NCBI GenBank assembly: GCA_012934845.2
Contig: WNNJ02003099.1
Location: 25,092-89,091, forward strand
Reading direction: 5' to 3'
DNA from: Pomphorhynchus laevis
Lineage: Eukaryota > Acanthocephala > Palaeacanthocephala > Echinorhynchida > Pomphorhynchidae
DNA length: 64,000 nt
The notes under the pieces are model-generated. The model saw only the letters and a list, made by a program, of their open reading frames with translations, searched no databases and was not told the origin of the DNA. Below, piece after piece: positions 22,771-34,739 of the stretch. How positions within the stretch are numbered: the stretch's first letter is position 1; the number at the start of each line of letters is the position of its first letter. Made by a program: the position numbers and the translations under genes.

Positions 22771-23690
22771 TTTTTAATTGGATTTGATTATAATAATTCA
22801 AACAAAAAAATCAAATTTGACAATTTGATTTATAAATGCATAATGCGTAAAAAATACTTAACTAAACTAAAAACAATTTATGATTATAAGTTTTTGGAAG
22901 TAAGCACACATACAATATCATCAATTGGCATCAAAACAGATTCAGAAGTTTATTTTAGAAATGTTGGCTTAATAAATAATAATGTATATATATTAATTAT
23001 AATTATAAATGCAAATTATTAATTATAACTTTCTAATCGTAACCAACAAAATCTAACGGTAATTTGCTTTAAAATCGAAATGTGTATGAAATTACAAATA
23101 CATTTAATACCTAATCAAAATATTTATGAACAGTGCAGTAAGCATATGCTCACTTATATAACAATTTTCGAATTATAGATTATTAGATCAGAAATGTTTT
23201 TCCATTCTTTCAGATTGTTTTAATCAACATAAAGAATTGGTTTATGCCAGATTTAACTCTGAAAATAATATTTTTTATTAATTTTATTTTGATAATTCAT
23301 CTAGGTGACAGATACTTTACAGAGGACGATGGAAAGCTTATCAATTATTCAGAGGGATATTTTAGCGAAGCACTTTGAAAATATAACAGTAACAGTCAAA
23401 CCGACTATTATTTATGTTCCGACAGACCGGATTTTCCACATGACGACAAAATAAACAAAGCACGATTAAATGTATTATGCTATGAACAGAGATAACTGAA
23501 AGATTTGAGCGTTTGTAAATTGAAGTCCATATGTTCTCTATATTTGCTTAGTATTAAACAAATGATGCTTTTAACCTAAAAAATGAAAGATTTGAACGTT
23601 TGTAAATTGAAGTCCATATGTTCTCTGCATTTGCTTAGTATTAAACAAATGATGCTTTTAACCTCTATGAATACTCAGCTTTGCAGCTAA
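22771..23690. other. AT-rich spacer with a short tandem duplication
   Basis: No gene recognised. At 23,496-23,663 an 80-bp segment (AGATTTGAGCGTTTGTAAAT ... ATTAAACAAATGATGC) occurs twice in tandem with only a few differences, so it is a fairly recent duplication. Confidence 0.7.
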
Positions 23691-24955
23691 TGACGGTGAC
23701 TGCCCCAAAACGGAGTGTCACAATAACCAAAAATATGCCGAATATTATAGTAGTTTTAAAAGACGTTTAGGATTTGTAAAACAACTCTTAGCAGCAGCTT
23801 GTATGTACAGTTCTCGAGCTTATAATGAAAAATCAATAAATTGTTTACATTAATCTGATCCATTTGCTAGTTACCATTTATTACAATTTTTGAAACTAAA
23901 AATATTTTTCAAAGAATTAATATTTTAATTTTTCATATTAGATAATTTATTCAGCAAATTTTCTCGCTCCATCCAAGTAATGCAGCCAAAAGATACAATA
24001 CTTGTTTTGTATTTCCATAAAAAACGTCTCTATCTAACACGATGAATATTATTTGCTATATTAATATTAACTTCATACAAAATAAAGTACGTGTTAAAAG
24101 TTCCTTTTATATTCGAAGAATATTCAACATATAAAATTATTAAAAATTAATTATAACATTATTCTTTGCGTGCAAACATTTAGCATGAACACAATATTTT
24201 TTAAATTTTCTTTTTCATTTTCACTGTAAATCTTCATCACTACAGTAGGAATCGTAGTCAGTATCGTAGCCTATGTCGCACATATCGAACATGTACGGGT
24301 GGTCTTCATCGTCGGAAAAATCCGAATCATCAATAAATTCACTTGATGACACTATGGTGTCATCGTCACTTGAAGTATCCTCATCAAAGTTTGTTAAATT
24401 GAATATGTCTACATTGTCACGGCATCCTGGCCTGTTCATCTGCATAAACATTGCATGATTTAAATTAGAGTTAAACTCTCTAAGGCTTGTGAAGAAATTA
24501 TTAAAATTCATCAGACAAATCTGAATTTTTTCGAATATATCCATTAATTGTGATGCATTTCCTAACAGATGTTTGTCGGATTCTCTATCTTGACTATTTT
24601 GTTTATTAGGCATTTATTAGTCGAAGATAAGAGCTTTCTGAAATCGCATGAGAAATGGATAATAAAGAATTGATTAGCAAATACATTTACATAATTAAAT
24701 ATATTTTAAATAAAAAATACAAATTTATTTTACATTTATAGTTTAAAAATAACCTCCTTTTTAAAAAAGAGAGGAAAGTAACAGTTATGTCATTATTACT
24801 TAAAGATTCAATTTGCTACTATTTTAAAATTTTCAAATTGACAGCGAAAATCAGGCATGTTATAGGTTACCAATAAAAATATAACATTACAAATTTAGCT
24901 ATTGAAATTACTGTATCTAAATATAGTATATTATATACTATATAATATACTATAT
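23691..24955 (-). repeat. Acidic-ORF repeat, better-preserved copy
   Basis: Colinear with 9,900-11,285. It carries an open 130-codon minus-strand frame (24,613-24,221) that is broken in the other copy. Outer parts share CAGCTTGTATGTACAGTTC and a TCTAAATATAGTATATTAT end. No terminal inverted repeats were recognised. Confidence 0.75.
24221..24613 (-). CDS. Small acidic protein of a repeated element, function unknown
   Basis: A 130-residue open frame starting MPNKQNSQDRESDKHLLGNA and ending YCSDEDLQ. The first half (residues about 15-60) looks helical, with LMDIFEKIQICLMNFNNFFT. The second half (about 70-130) is strongly acidic, with SSDDDTIVSSSEFIDDSDFS and Asp/Tyr-rich DIGYDTDYDSYCSDED. No domain is recognised. 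The start at 24,613 is the first ATG after an upstream stop. The frame is retained as a broken relic at 10.5-10.9 kb, and the two nucleotide copies differ at many sites. Retention of a full frame in one copy suggests a protein product of the repeat rather than chance, but two copies are weak evidence. It could instead be a transposon accessory protein or a captured host exon. Confidence 0.45.
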   Translation of the reverse strand: MPNKQNSQDRESDKHLLGNASQLMDIFEKIQICLMNFNNFFTSLREFNSNLNHAMFMQMNRPGCRDNVDIFNLTNFDEDTSSDDDTIVSSSEFIDDSDFSDDEDHPYMFDMCDIGYDTDYDSYCSDEDLQ

Positions 24956-25462
24956 ATATATCTCTTTATGTTTTATCTCTTTTTATCCTTTTATCTCTTT
25001 TGCGGACGATATCTCTTTATGTTTTCGCAGGACAATGAATTTTTGTAAAATGAGGAGACTACTAAGCCAAACGATTGCCGTGATATAGGATAGGGCTAAA
25101 AAGTTAGATCTCTACCTAAATGAGTAAAATGTAAATACTTCTTCTGTCGATGTAAGAAGACGAAAGAACTCAAATGCAAAGTTTAATAGGTCTAAAGGCT
25201 GGTAAACACCTTAGAATATTAAGAAGCTATTTTTTTCGCCTAATCTATCACACATGAAAGACTTGAGTCTCGCAAAAAACTTTTCAGAAAAGGGTTAACA
25301 TTAGCCTCTAAGGCCAGTAAACACATTGCTAAAAGCAATGAGATTATTATAGTCAAAACGTTTTGTTGCTTTGGTCTTTATTTTTACTCAAGAAATATGC
25401 CTCCTGGGCAGAAGGTTATATTTATTCGTTCTTTAATTAAGTTAATTCAAATGCATTTATGG
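24956..25462. other. Spacer, no gene recognised
   Basis: Begins with ATATATAT and TATCTCTTTATGTTTT-type simple sequence (24,935-25,030). The rest has no recognised coding region. Confidence 0.5.
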
Positions 25463-26830
25463 AAATGTGAGGGATTTAGTCTTGATTTTGAGATGTTATA
25501 AGTTTTTTTCTACAGAATTATATGGAAAATACCTAAAAATAGTAAACTGGGCATTTTACTTGCCAAAAGAAAAACAAAAAAAAGAAATTTGCTTAATTCC
25601 TTGTATAAACTTAAAGTTGTGGATACCGCCGATTTGTTATGCTTTTTAGATAGGAAAGCCTCCCTGACAAATATAGAAAAGAAACTGCTGGAACAACTGA
25701 TTTGGTCAGACCTGTTTGACAAAGAACTATGGAGGGAGATTGTTTAAACTAAGATCTCGAAGCGGTATAAATATTATGTTCTCATACTCTATTCTCTGAC
25801 TTTGAGTAGCAGCATCTTTCGTTCAGAATAACTCTTAATTCTGTTATGTATCTATATTTATTGTTTTTTTTCGTCTGCATATCATGTTATACTTTATAAA
25901 TAAATAAGAATGCTAAGCATTGCGTGAAATGCCTACCGGGCCAACAAATAATTATAATTTATTAAACATTACTGAACCCGTTATGTTGTAAATTGAGTGT
26001 ATGGATTCCGATTAATAATTGGATACAGTGGAAAAGGTGTCACTACGCAGCATTATATAATAAAAATTAAATTGGTGTTAAATAGTAATGCAATTTGTAC
26101 CGCTATTAGCATTGTCTCTTTTTCATAGTAAACGCAAGCGAAGTCTTCATAAATTACATTTGCTAGAATAGTATGTAGGAAGGTGGCGAGCACCGTACTC
26201 GCAACATCGAACATTTCTAACATCTCATCATTACTTGATTTAATGTGAACGTACGAAGAGAAAGTTAAGCGATCATCAAATACCATCATACCAGGTCTCC
26301 TGATTTCGGGGTATGATGTGACTACACTAACTGATCTATTTACAGTGATAGATATTCCTTTAAATCAAAAATCGCGTTTAAAACCACAATTACTTCCGGC
26401 CCAGCTACTATATATTCCTCAATGGTGTAATATAACAATTGACGAATTTACATTCAATCACTTTTGGTAAGTACTAATTCGTCCCAACAATACACAAAGT
26501 ATTGTTTCTTCAAACTCTACACATTCGCACATATAACTTGAATCAAGCTATAATTCGCGCTCTTCCAGGCTTCTTTTTTAAAGGTTAAACGTTTACGATC
26601 TCTAATGGCGAATTATTTGCGAGTGTTCCTCGTCATTCCACATAGTGGTTCTCTTAAATACCATGTGTACAACTTGTTATTCTACTACCGGTTTCTATTT
26701 ATTTGATATTTATGCTTTACTTGGTCATTGTGGTCGTCCTTAGGGAGAGTTGATGCTATTATTAAGACTGCATTTACGAGCTGGTCAATTCTATTTTATC
26801 GAAACAGTTTGTTTCCATCTCAAATTTTTT
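25463..26830 (+). repeat. Mosaic repeat R, copy 2
   Basis: Starts at GGAAATGTGAGGGATTTAGT, identical to the start of copy 3 at 31,873. It includes an open 60-codon stretch (25,467-25,649) repeated exactly in copy 3 at 31,882-32,064, and the LINE-like minus frame at 26,053-26,289. It leaves the other two copies abruptly at about 26,831, where they continue into the P1 tail and this copy does not. Copies 2 and 3 share the first 430 bp that copy 1 lacks. Confidence 0.85.
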
Positions 26831-27350
26831 TGGATATCAAGAAATGTTGTATACACGTTCTTAGTGTACAACCTCGATCCAGACCCTAAGAAAGTTGAAC
26901 TGTATGATTTTGAAAAGACATCCGAAGTAAATATCAAGTGCTTTATGAAATCTAAGAGGATTGATTGAAGTAATCATATAGCTACAGTATCCTTCAAGCC
27001 GTCTCAGCTCGCTTTTGTCCTTTAATTATTGATTCAATTATTCTAACTTTAAAAATCTCCAACACACCCCAACACATCAATATCAACCTATTGACATTGT
27101 TCATACTTTTGTTTTTTTTGTTATTTTGCATTTTATATTTAGCGTAGAAACTAAAATTTGTAATTTGGTGGACTTGTAATTGGATGTATATATTCACCCT
27201 GTACTTTTTGAATGTTCGAGTACTAGACGAAAACATTAATCACGACTGGATCTAGTTTGTAATTTACCCTTAAGTAAAAGGCTTGAGAGGACATATTTTG
27301 ATTTTTGCCTATACAATAATCATGATCTACCTATCTAGAAAGCATTATAG
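26831..27350. other. Spacer, no gene recognised
   Basis: Low-complexity AT-rich DNA after the end of repeat R. The short frames seen here have no family features. Confidence 0.5.
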
Positions 27351-27650
27351 ATTAAATTAAATAAGCAAACTGAGTCTACGTATTTTATATTGCAAATTAA
27401 AAATAATGCAAAATAAATGTTAAATAGTTAAATAATAAAAAATTAATTAATAATAAATAATTGTTATAAGATTTTATATTATTTATATCAGGATGAATTA
27501 TAGACTGAAATTAAAAATAAAAATCAATTTTTATGAATCGACTAAAAGATAACAAACTATGTATCAGAATAAGGATTAGATGTCATCAGGAGGAACTGTT
27601 ATGTTATCAGGTTTCGGCCCCTGTTCCTCTACCCAACATAGCATTTCATT
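27351..27650 (-). mobile_element. Solitary P1 Penelope-like tail
   Basis: Minus-orientation tail with no RT. It runs from AAACTGAGTCTACGTATTTT through the AT-rich block to the hammerhead-like core at 27,575-27,644. In this copy helix I is longest: GAGGAAC pairs with GTTCCTC directly before CTGATGA. GAAA and GGGTA are intact. Confidence 0.8.
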
Positions 27651-28379
27651 TTCATGTACATCGAAAACGTGAAAAATATGAAGAGAGGATTCAATAAATT
27701 GAACATAATAGCTTTTTCCGTTCATATGGCCGACACAACCGTCACAGCAACTATGTTCAATGCATGTTTAAGGAATATAATCTGGACAATTATATATCGG
27801 CGAAAGTGGGACTGTGTATCATATAGTATATGGTTACGTACTCAAAAAAAGGCATTTTATTGACCATAATTGTTAAATAAAAATCGCATTAATATTATTA
27901 CGATAATACACTGAAACTGATAAGATTGAAGAGTTTTGAATGAAGTATATATGAAAGAGCTATTTTATTATCTCTTTATCCAAGTAAATAAGTTTTTTAT
28001 TATTATTTTAATTCTATAATACTAGAAACGGTGTTACAGTGAACGATTAAGTTAAGTGAAAAATGGAATCAAAGCAAACGATTATGATTAATTTAAAATT
28101 GATATTAAGCTAAATTAAAGTTTAAAAACTAAATTTAAATACAATTTGGTATTGTATTTTAGTGCACTAAATGGAAAAAACAGAAATAAAAATACAAAAC
28201 AACAATTTATCATTCTACATCAGAGCATACTGCTAAAAATATGTACATTTGATTGTATTATTGCTGCCAATGTAACAAAAAGGAGTTTCTTAAATAAATA
28301 ACTTACAACTACTAAATAACTAAAAAAAGAGAGAGAAGAAAAACAACAGTTTAAGGCATGACAAAAACCAAATCAAGAC
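27651..28379. other. No gene recognised
   Basis: AT-rich. A detached piece of the 145-bp satellite (CTCTTTATCCAAGTAAATAA) lies near 27,970. Other short frames are not convincing. Confidence 0.5.
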
Positions 28380-30720
28380 ATTCAGTTTTCACTATGTTGT
28401 CACGGCCACAGGTCCAGCAGAATCTGGGCCCTTCAGACAATCCAGCGCGCCGCTCTCCGACTGAACCACCAAGGGTCTTTCATCCCGAAGAGTCCAATCG
28501 AGACGGACTATGCTCTGTAATCGCAAAATGAGGAGCTTGAGAAACCTTAGTCTTTGCTCTGGCTGACGTCCTCTGGAAAAGAAGACTAATCCCGAGATAT
28601 ACCAATTACCTTATAGGCGCACTCGGGTTTTCCCTTTCAAGTACAGATGCTGAGTCCGTTTCAGGGCCCACCTAGCTTTCTTCAGTATACGTTTAAGTCT
28701 ATCCAGGTCAGCTTATTCCGTCCGGTTCACCGTAAGGTGAACCCCAGGTATTTTACTCGAATTGTGAAGGTGAGGATGGGTTCAGAGGAAAATATGGAGG
28801 AGAGCGCAAAGAGTGCTAATCTCTTAAGTTTTTGCTTTGTAGCAGGGGTGCCATGAAAGACAACCGCCTGCGGTTTAGAGGAGTTTAAAAAAAGGTTGGA
28901 TATGGGTAACTGGTCTTTTAATCTTAAAAAGAAACGGCTGATGTCAGAGATAACATCTTTGCACCTGCGTCCAGAGAACAAGGCTGTGGTATCATCAACG
29001 TATACCACTAGATTTGATCACGTTTAAATGCCTTGACTAGAACAATGGATGCAGCAAGGTACATAATAGGAGAAAGTGAGGAGTCTTGAGGCACACCTGT
29101 CATAGGGTTAAACTGGCGTGCATCATGGTTGTTTTTATAATAGAACCGATTTGTGTACAGCAATATCTTCACCCTGTTATTCTTGCAGGTAACCCGAGGG
29201 ACCTGAGAGAGGAGATAACGAAGGGAACAGAGATTCGGTTAGAAGCAGCAGAAAAGTCAAGGAAAAAACCACAGCAAGTTGATGACCGTTATCCCGACAA
29301 AACTAATGCACTTCACCAATTGCTGAATGGACCGGACGCCCTTTGACAAGCCAATGAAAACTCGGTGGGATCAAGTTACGTCTACATAAATGGACGCGGA
29401 TTCTACGCGCAAGCGCTTTTCATTGACAGATGAGGGAGTTTTGAATGGAAATGGGCCGCAGATCTTTAAGACAAGTGATCACTCTTTATTTTATAAAAAA
29501 AACTCGATGGTTGATGTTAATGTCAGCAACATCTGACGGGAAGGCTAATAACATTGTGAAATCGATCTGCTTTCTCTGACTGTCTGTCAAAAGTTAACAG
29601 ACCCGAGTGGAGAGTAGCGCGTTTGGTTTGGAGGTGCCGAAAGTGGCCATTAGAGTTCAGGATATCTGGAACAGATAGATCCTTACTCGTGAAGTCATCT
29701 CATGGCGGGATTAATTGGGGAGATTGAGTGGCTCCGTAATTATGTATGGATAGTAATTTCTCCAAAACTTTGTCAAGGCATATGCTACCGATCCAACCCA
29801 AGGCTCTATCCTTCCAACAGACAAACTTTTCCTTATTGAATATCCTCCAAAATGAAGAGTGAAAAGGGTTAAGGTGATCAAGGCTCGCCTTATTCCTGCT
29901 CAGCTGAAATCTATATCTAGAGATTTAGTATTCATTCGGGAGGGTCTGCCTGGCGGAAACAGAGTGATCGGGAAGGTGAAACATTTTGGCCAGGACCTTG
30001 AGTTTTGTTAGAGTGGGATTATATAAACGACATCTATAGGTATTCAAGACAAGCTCGGTAGCTTGCGAAGAGAGGAAGAAATTAAATTCGGTTAAACTCT
30101 CATTACCAATTCTGGGAAAGAGTTGGATAGCCGCCTGAAAGAAGGCAACTCTGATGGAAACAAAGTGGAACCTTCTGCTAAGCAACGTATCTTCCTAAAT
30201 CCCCCAGCGAATCATGCCATGTGTGGTGGTCTGTTTTTGGCGGTACTGTTCAATACAGATGGGTTTCAACAGACCCACTTATAGAGCAGTAATATGCCGA
30301 GGAGAGAATTAGTTGTCGAGCAATGAAAGGTGGGGGCGGTAGTTTATGAATAAGGTAGCCGTTCCTGGCTCTCTGAGTGCTGCATGTATCCAACGAGCAT
30401 TAAAGTCACCGAGTAACACGTCATAGTCACTACCCAAAATACGATTCAAAAGCTCACGGTTATTGTAAATTTCCCCTGGCCTGATATAAATATTGGCTAT
30501 ACTGATACGTGTACCATTCTTACAAAGTGATATAACTAGACAAGACAGGGCTGAATAGGAATAGTTTAAAAGGAGAGATAATCTTAAAAAGCATTTAACT
30601 ATGATTAAAATACCTTGAGATGAAGATGAGTGAGAAAAATATGTACATATAATAATATTATTGCTGCCAATGTAACGTTCAGAACGTACTATATAATGGT
30701 TGTACATGCGTTAAGAATGT
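28380..30720 (-). mobile_element. LINE family X, endonuclease to 3' end, decayed
   Basis: The longest family X copy, on the minus strand. An APE endonuclease segment at 30,707-30,309 reads NGTRISIANIYIRPGEIYNN and DYDVLLGDFNARWIHAAL, with the GDFN catalytic-site motif. The spacer at 30,185-29,925 reads RRFHFVSIRVAFFQAAIQL and LPDHSVSARQTLP. The RT palm C is VYVDDTTALFSGRRC at about 29,000, followed by LNSSKPQAVVFHG and VKYLGFTLR at 28,850-28,727. The remaining 3' part to 28,380 is the C-terminus and UTR. Breaks separate these frames. The GDFN and VDDT motifs mark a CR1/Jockey-type LINE. Confidence 0.85.
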
Positions 30721-31094
30721 CAGTTTTATTGGAAAATTGTGCAGCAACAAATTTGTGCAGTTACAATTGTCGCATTGAACCTTCAGCAAAATCAAAATCA
30801 GCTTTCGATTCTTGGTCACCAACTAAAAAGAGCTTAGTCAAAAGACAGCGTTTTGTGAGAGGAATAAAAGAAAGAAGATTGATAGAGGTTTCAGAAGGGA
30901 GGTCTCTCAAGATGGATCTCAACTCTGTAAGTCAAATAGTTTCTTCGCTTAATCTTCAACAGTCAAATTGATTTTACCTATTAGAAGGGAAAAGTTTATA
31001 ATAAAACTTATTTTCAATAACTGTGGCCTAGGAAATAAATGGTCAAAATATCACTGTTGCTTGGATTTCTCAATCGAAATAAAAAAAATAAAAC
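30721..31094. other. No gene recognised
   Basis: The plus-strand frame at 30,630-30,971 partly overlaps LINE X and shows no family features. Its second half (RSLKMDLNSVSQIVSSLNLQ) is unassigned. Confidence 0.4.
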
Positions 31095-31138
31095 AAATGA
31101 CGTGGCAGACACGAAAGAATCGACAAAACGATACCAGG

Positions 31139-31220
31139 TACCGCTTCGTTATTATTTTGACTCATCAGTGCCAGGTACCTCCTAATACTGGATGTAAAGG
31201 AGGACTGGCATACGGCATGA
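31139..31220 (-). ncRNA. Hammerhead ribozyme, canonical order (unit 1)
   Basis: Minus-strand order: ATGCCGTA (helix III side, U-A at the cleavage position), TGCCAG (helix I), a stem-loop with CCTCC/GGAGG, CTGGCA (helix I), CTGATGA, GTCA, AAATAA loop, TAAC, GAA, GCGGTA (helix III). Helix I is 6 perfect bp plus an inner stem. Helix III is about 6 bp including two G-U pairs. Helix II has one mismatch (GTCA/TAAC), and base 15.1 is G rather than A. The fold is right but this unit may be weakened. Confidence 0.7.
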
Positions 31221-31436
31221 GTATGTCAAAAGGCACTTAGAGCTAGAAAATTTTAAGCCAAAAAAGTACATGCTTTATCAAAAAGATCATTAGCTAAGAG
31301 CACTGGCTAATGCCAGCGCATTTTCTTTATTTATCTGCCAACTTATTTGTAATTTACGAGAAAATGAGAGATTTCCGTAAGCATTTTTCTGTTTGAATGA
31401 TGTGGCAGCCACGAAAGAATCGATAAAACGATACCA

Positions 31437-31519
31437 GGTACAGTTTCGTCATTATTTTGACTCATCAGTGCCAGATACCTCCCATTATTAGATGGAGAGG
31501 AAAAACGGCAGACGGCAAG
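31437..31519 (-). ncRNA. Hammerhead ribozyme, canonical order (unit 2)
   Basis: The best core in the array: CCGTC with cleavage after C, TGCC...GGCA helix I, CTGATGA, GTCA-AAATAA-TGAC (perfect 4-bp helix II), then GAAAC. All conserved core bases are present. Helix III (TGCCGT against ACTGTA) has one mismatch. Confidence 0.8.
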
Positions 31520-31734
31520 AGTATGTCAAAAGGTACTTAGCGCTAGAAAATTTCTACCAAACTAGGTACATGCTTCACCAAAAGGATCATTAGCTACGAG
31601 CACTAGTTAATGCAAGCCCATTATCTCTATTTATCTGACAACCTCTTTAGTATTTTACGAGAAAATGATAGATTTTCGAGGGTGTTTTCTGTTTGTATGA
31701 TGTGCAGCACGAAAGAATCGACAAAACGATACCA

Positions 31735-31817
31735 GGTACTGTTTTGTCCTTTTGTTGGCTCATCAGTGCCAGGTACTTCCCACTACTATATGCAGATGAT
31801 GACAGACAGACGGCAGG
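31735..31817 (-). ncRNA. Hammerhead relic (unit 3)
   Basis: CTGATGA and the CCGTC cleavage context are kept, but GAAA reads AAAA and helix II is poor (GCC...GGAC). Likely inactive. Confidence 0.6.
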
Positions 31818-31872
31818 AGTGTGTCAAAAGAAACTTAGAGCTAGAAAATATTTAGCTCAAAGAATGTTTTGA

Positions 31873-33965
31873 CATGGAAATGTGAGGGATTTAGTCTTGA
31901 TTTTGAGATGTTATAAGTTTTTTTCTACAGAATTATATGGAAAATACCTAAAAATAGTAAACTGGGCATTTTACTTGCCAAAAGAAAAACAAAAAAAAGA
32001 AATTTGCTTAATTCCTTGTATAAACTTAAAGTTGTGGATACCGCCGATTTGTTATGCTTTTTAGATAGGAAAGCCTCCCTGACAAATATAGAAAAGAAAC
32101 TGCTGGAACAACTGATTTGGTCAGACCTGTTTGACGAAGAACTATGGAGGGAGATTGTTTAAACTAAGATCTCGAAGCGGTATAAATATTATGTTCTCAT
32201 ACTCTATTCTCTGACTTTGAGTAGCAGCATCTTTCGTTCAGAATAAATCTTAATTCTGTTATGTACCTATATTTATTGTTTTTTCGTCTGCATATCATGT
32301 TATACTTTATAAATAAATAAGAATGCTAAGCATTGCGTGAAATGCCTACCGGGCCAACAAATAATTATAATTTATTAAACATTACTGAATTCGTTATGTT
32401 GTAAATTGAGTGCATGGATTCCGATTAATCATTGGATACCGTGGAAAAGGTGTCACTACGCAGCATTATATAATAAAAATTAAATTGGTGTTAAATAGTA
32501 ATGCAATTCGTACCGCTATTAGCATTGTCTCTTTTCCATAGTAAACGCAAGCGAAGTCTTCATAAATTACATTTGCTAGAATAGTATGTAGGAAGGTGGC
32601 GAGCACCTTACTCGCAACATCGAACATTTCTAACATCTCATCATTACTTGATTTAATGTGAACGTACGAAGAGAAAGTAAAGCGATCATCAAATACCATC
32701 ATACCAGGTCTCCTGATTTCGAGGTATGATGTGACTACACTAACTGATCTATTTACAGTGATAGATATTCCTTTAAATCAAAAATCGCGTTTAAAACCAC
32801 AATTACTTCCGGCCAAGCTACCAGATATTCCTCAATGGTGTAATATAACGATTGACGAATTTACATTCAATCACTTTTGGTAAGTACCAATTCGTCCCAA
32901 CAATACACAAAGTATTGTTTCTTCAAACTCTACACATTCGCACATATAACTTGAATCAAGCTATAATTCGCGCTATTCCAGGCTTCTTTTTTAAAGGTTA
33001 AACGTTTACGATCTCTAATGGCGAATTATTTGCGAGTGTTCCTCGTCATTCCACATAGTTATTCTCTTAAATACCATGTATACAACTTGTTATTCTATTA
33101 CCGATTTCTATCTATTTGATATTTATGCTTTACTTGGTAATTGTGGTCGTTCTTAGGGAGGGTTGATGCTATTGTTAAGACTGCATTTACGAGCTGGTCA
33201 ATTCTATTTTATCGAAACAGTTTGTTTCCATCTCAAATTTTTTTGCTGGCACTGTACTTTACTTAATTCAATCTATAAGCCAACTATAGTACGCTACATT
33301 ATTGGAAAAGTTGGTAGGTATTATGTTGGGTCGAATAATAAAGGGCGAAATCTTATAACACAGCAGTTCATCCTGATGCCCTCTATTTCTTTTTCAAATA
33401 CGTCGTATATTATTTATTAGTAAATTCATAAAAATTGATTTGTATTTCAAATTTTAACTATAAATTCTATCGTTTTAGTACTATAAATTGTATCAAATCT
33501 TAAATAATCATTTTTTATTTATTTTTTTTAATTTATTTATTGTTTAAAATACGTAGACTCACTTATCTGATTTATCTTACCAATAATTATTTAGATTCAT
33601 TTAATTTTTAAGTAAGTCTATTAATTTTTTAGTCACTAGAAATGTTAATAATTTACATTGTTAGAATACACTATAAGCTCGTTAATATCATACCTGGGAT
33701 TTTCATATTTTTCTTGTTATGTACGGAACACGATTTATAATTTTTAATGTAATCATCAACTTTTAGAATTATATCTAAACGTTCAAGTATTTTTAATAAA
33801 TTATATTGTATTTTTGTTTAGCCTTTTGTGAATTTCTGAAATGTATTCAGCATACTCTGTCAAAACAATTTAATGGGATATTTATAATATTGGATCGATA
33901 TTATTCGTTGTCTCTTAATTTTTTAAATCGCTATTCACAATTTATTAGTTCACTAATACTGACTT
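31873..33965 (+). repeat. Mosaic repeat R, copy 3 (longest)
   Basis: The 5' portion matches copy 2 (25,463 on) almost exactly; the 3' portion from about 33,230 to 33,960 matches copy 1 (22,040-22,760) with only a few differences. The middle matches both and includes the LINE-like minus frame at 32,466-32,702 and the worn P1 tail at 33,319-33,580. It therefore unites the two shorter forms and is close to the ancestral layout. It starts exactly where the hammerhead array ends. Confidence 0.85.
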
Positions 33966-34215
33966 TTAATAGGGAAAACTCAGGTGCGCATCTAGGGCAC
34001 TTGGGCTATCTCGGGATTAGTCTTCTTCTCTAGAGGACGTTCCCCAGAGCAAAGGCTAAGATTTCTTAAGCTCTTCATCTCTCGCTTACCCCAGCATAGC
34101 CCACATCGATTGGACTCTTCGAGGTTGAAAGACTTTGGGTGGTTCAGTCGAAGGGCGCCTTGTTGGATTGGTTGGAGGGCTTAGATTCCACTGAACTTGA
34201 GGTCATGAAGATGAT
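33966..34215 (+). mobile_element. LINE X 3' fragment, plus orientation
   Basis: CTCGGGATTAGTCTTCTTCT, AGAGGACGTTCCCCAGAGCA and GGTGGTTCAGTCGAAGGGCG correspond to 28,440-28,600 of the LINE X copy read on the other strand. Only the C-terminal/3' UTR part is present. It begins where repeat R ends. Confidence 0.65.
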
Positions 34216-34739
34216 GGAATAAGTATACGAGTTTTTTTTTCTTCGGGAAACGATGATTTCTGACGACTTTGCTTTTCTATCTTTTTTTAATTCTTTTTTT
34301 CCTGTATTATTTTTGTTAAGAAAATTATTATTATTCATCGCGCATGACCCTCAATCATAAACACTGTTTAGCGAGGATAAATTAGCAATAGTTTCAACTC
34401 ATGAGATTAACGTTTTTTGCATATATTACCAAGATAGTCACATATATCATTTTTTGTTTTTTGTTCACTTTCTTTAATGTTGATTTATAAATAATTGTAT
34501 TTATTTTCTATTATTAATAAATCTCTTCATTATTATTAGTAACACTTCATTATTATCAATGGCACTTATTACATCTCAAAAACACAAACCTAATTTTATT
34601 CAATGTTAGTTTGCAGACGATGACCCAGTATAATTTATTTGAAATACTGAAGGAAATAAAAGAATCGGCCATATTTTTAGTTTTTCTTTAATCCATCAAA
34701 ATGAGCACTGTTAATAAGAAATTAGCTAATAAGAAATGT

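Larger units (their letters stand above)
31095..31862 (-). repeat. 300-bp tandem repeat carrying canonical hammerhead ribozymes
   Basis: Two full units and a partial third, with spacing 300 and 298 bp between CTGATGA motifs on the minus strand. Repeated words include ACGAAAGAATCGA, ACGATACCAGGTAC, CTCATCAGTGCCAG and GAGTATGTCAAAAGG. Each unit contains one complete type I hammerhead core on the minus strand. The array ends where repeat R copy 3 starts. By size and content it resembles the retrozymes described in animals; no protein is encoded. Confidence 0.9.
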
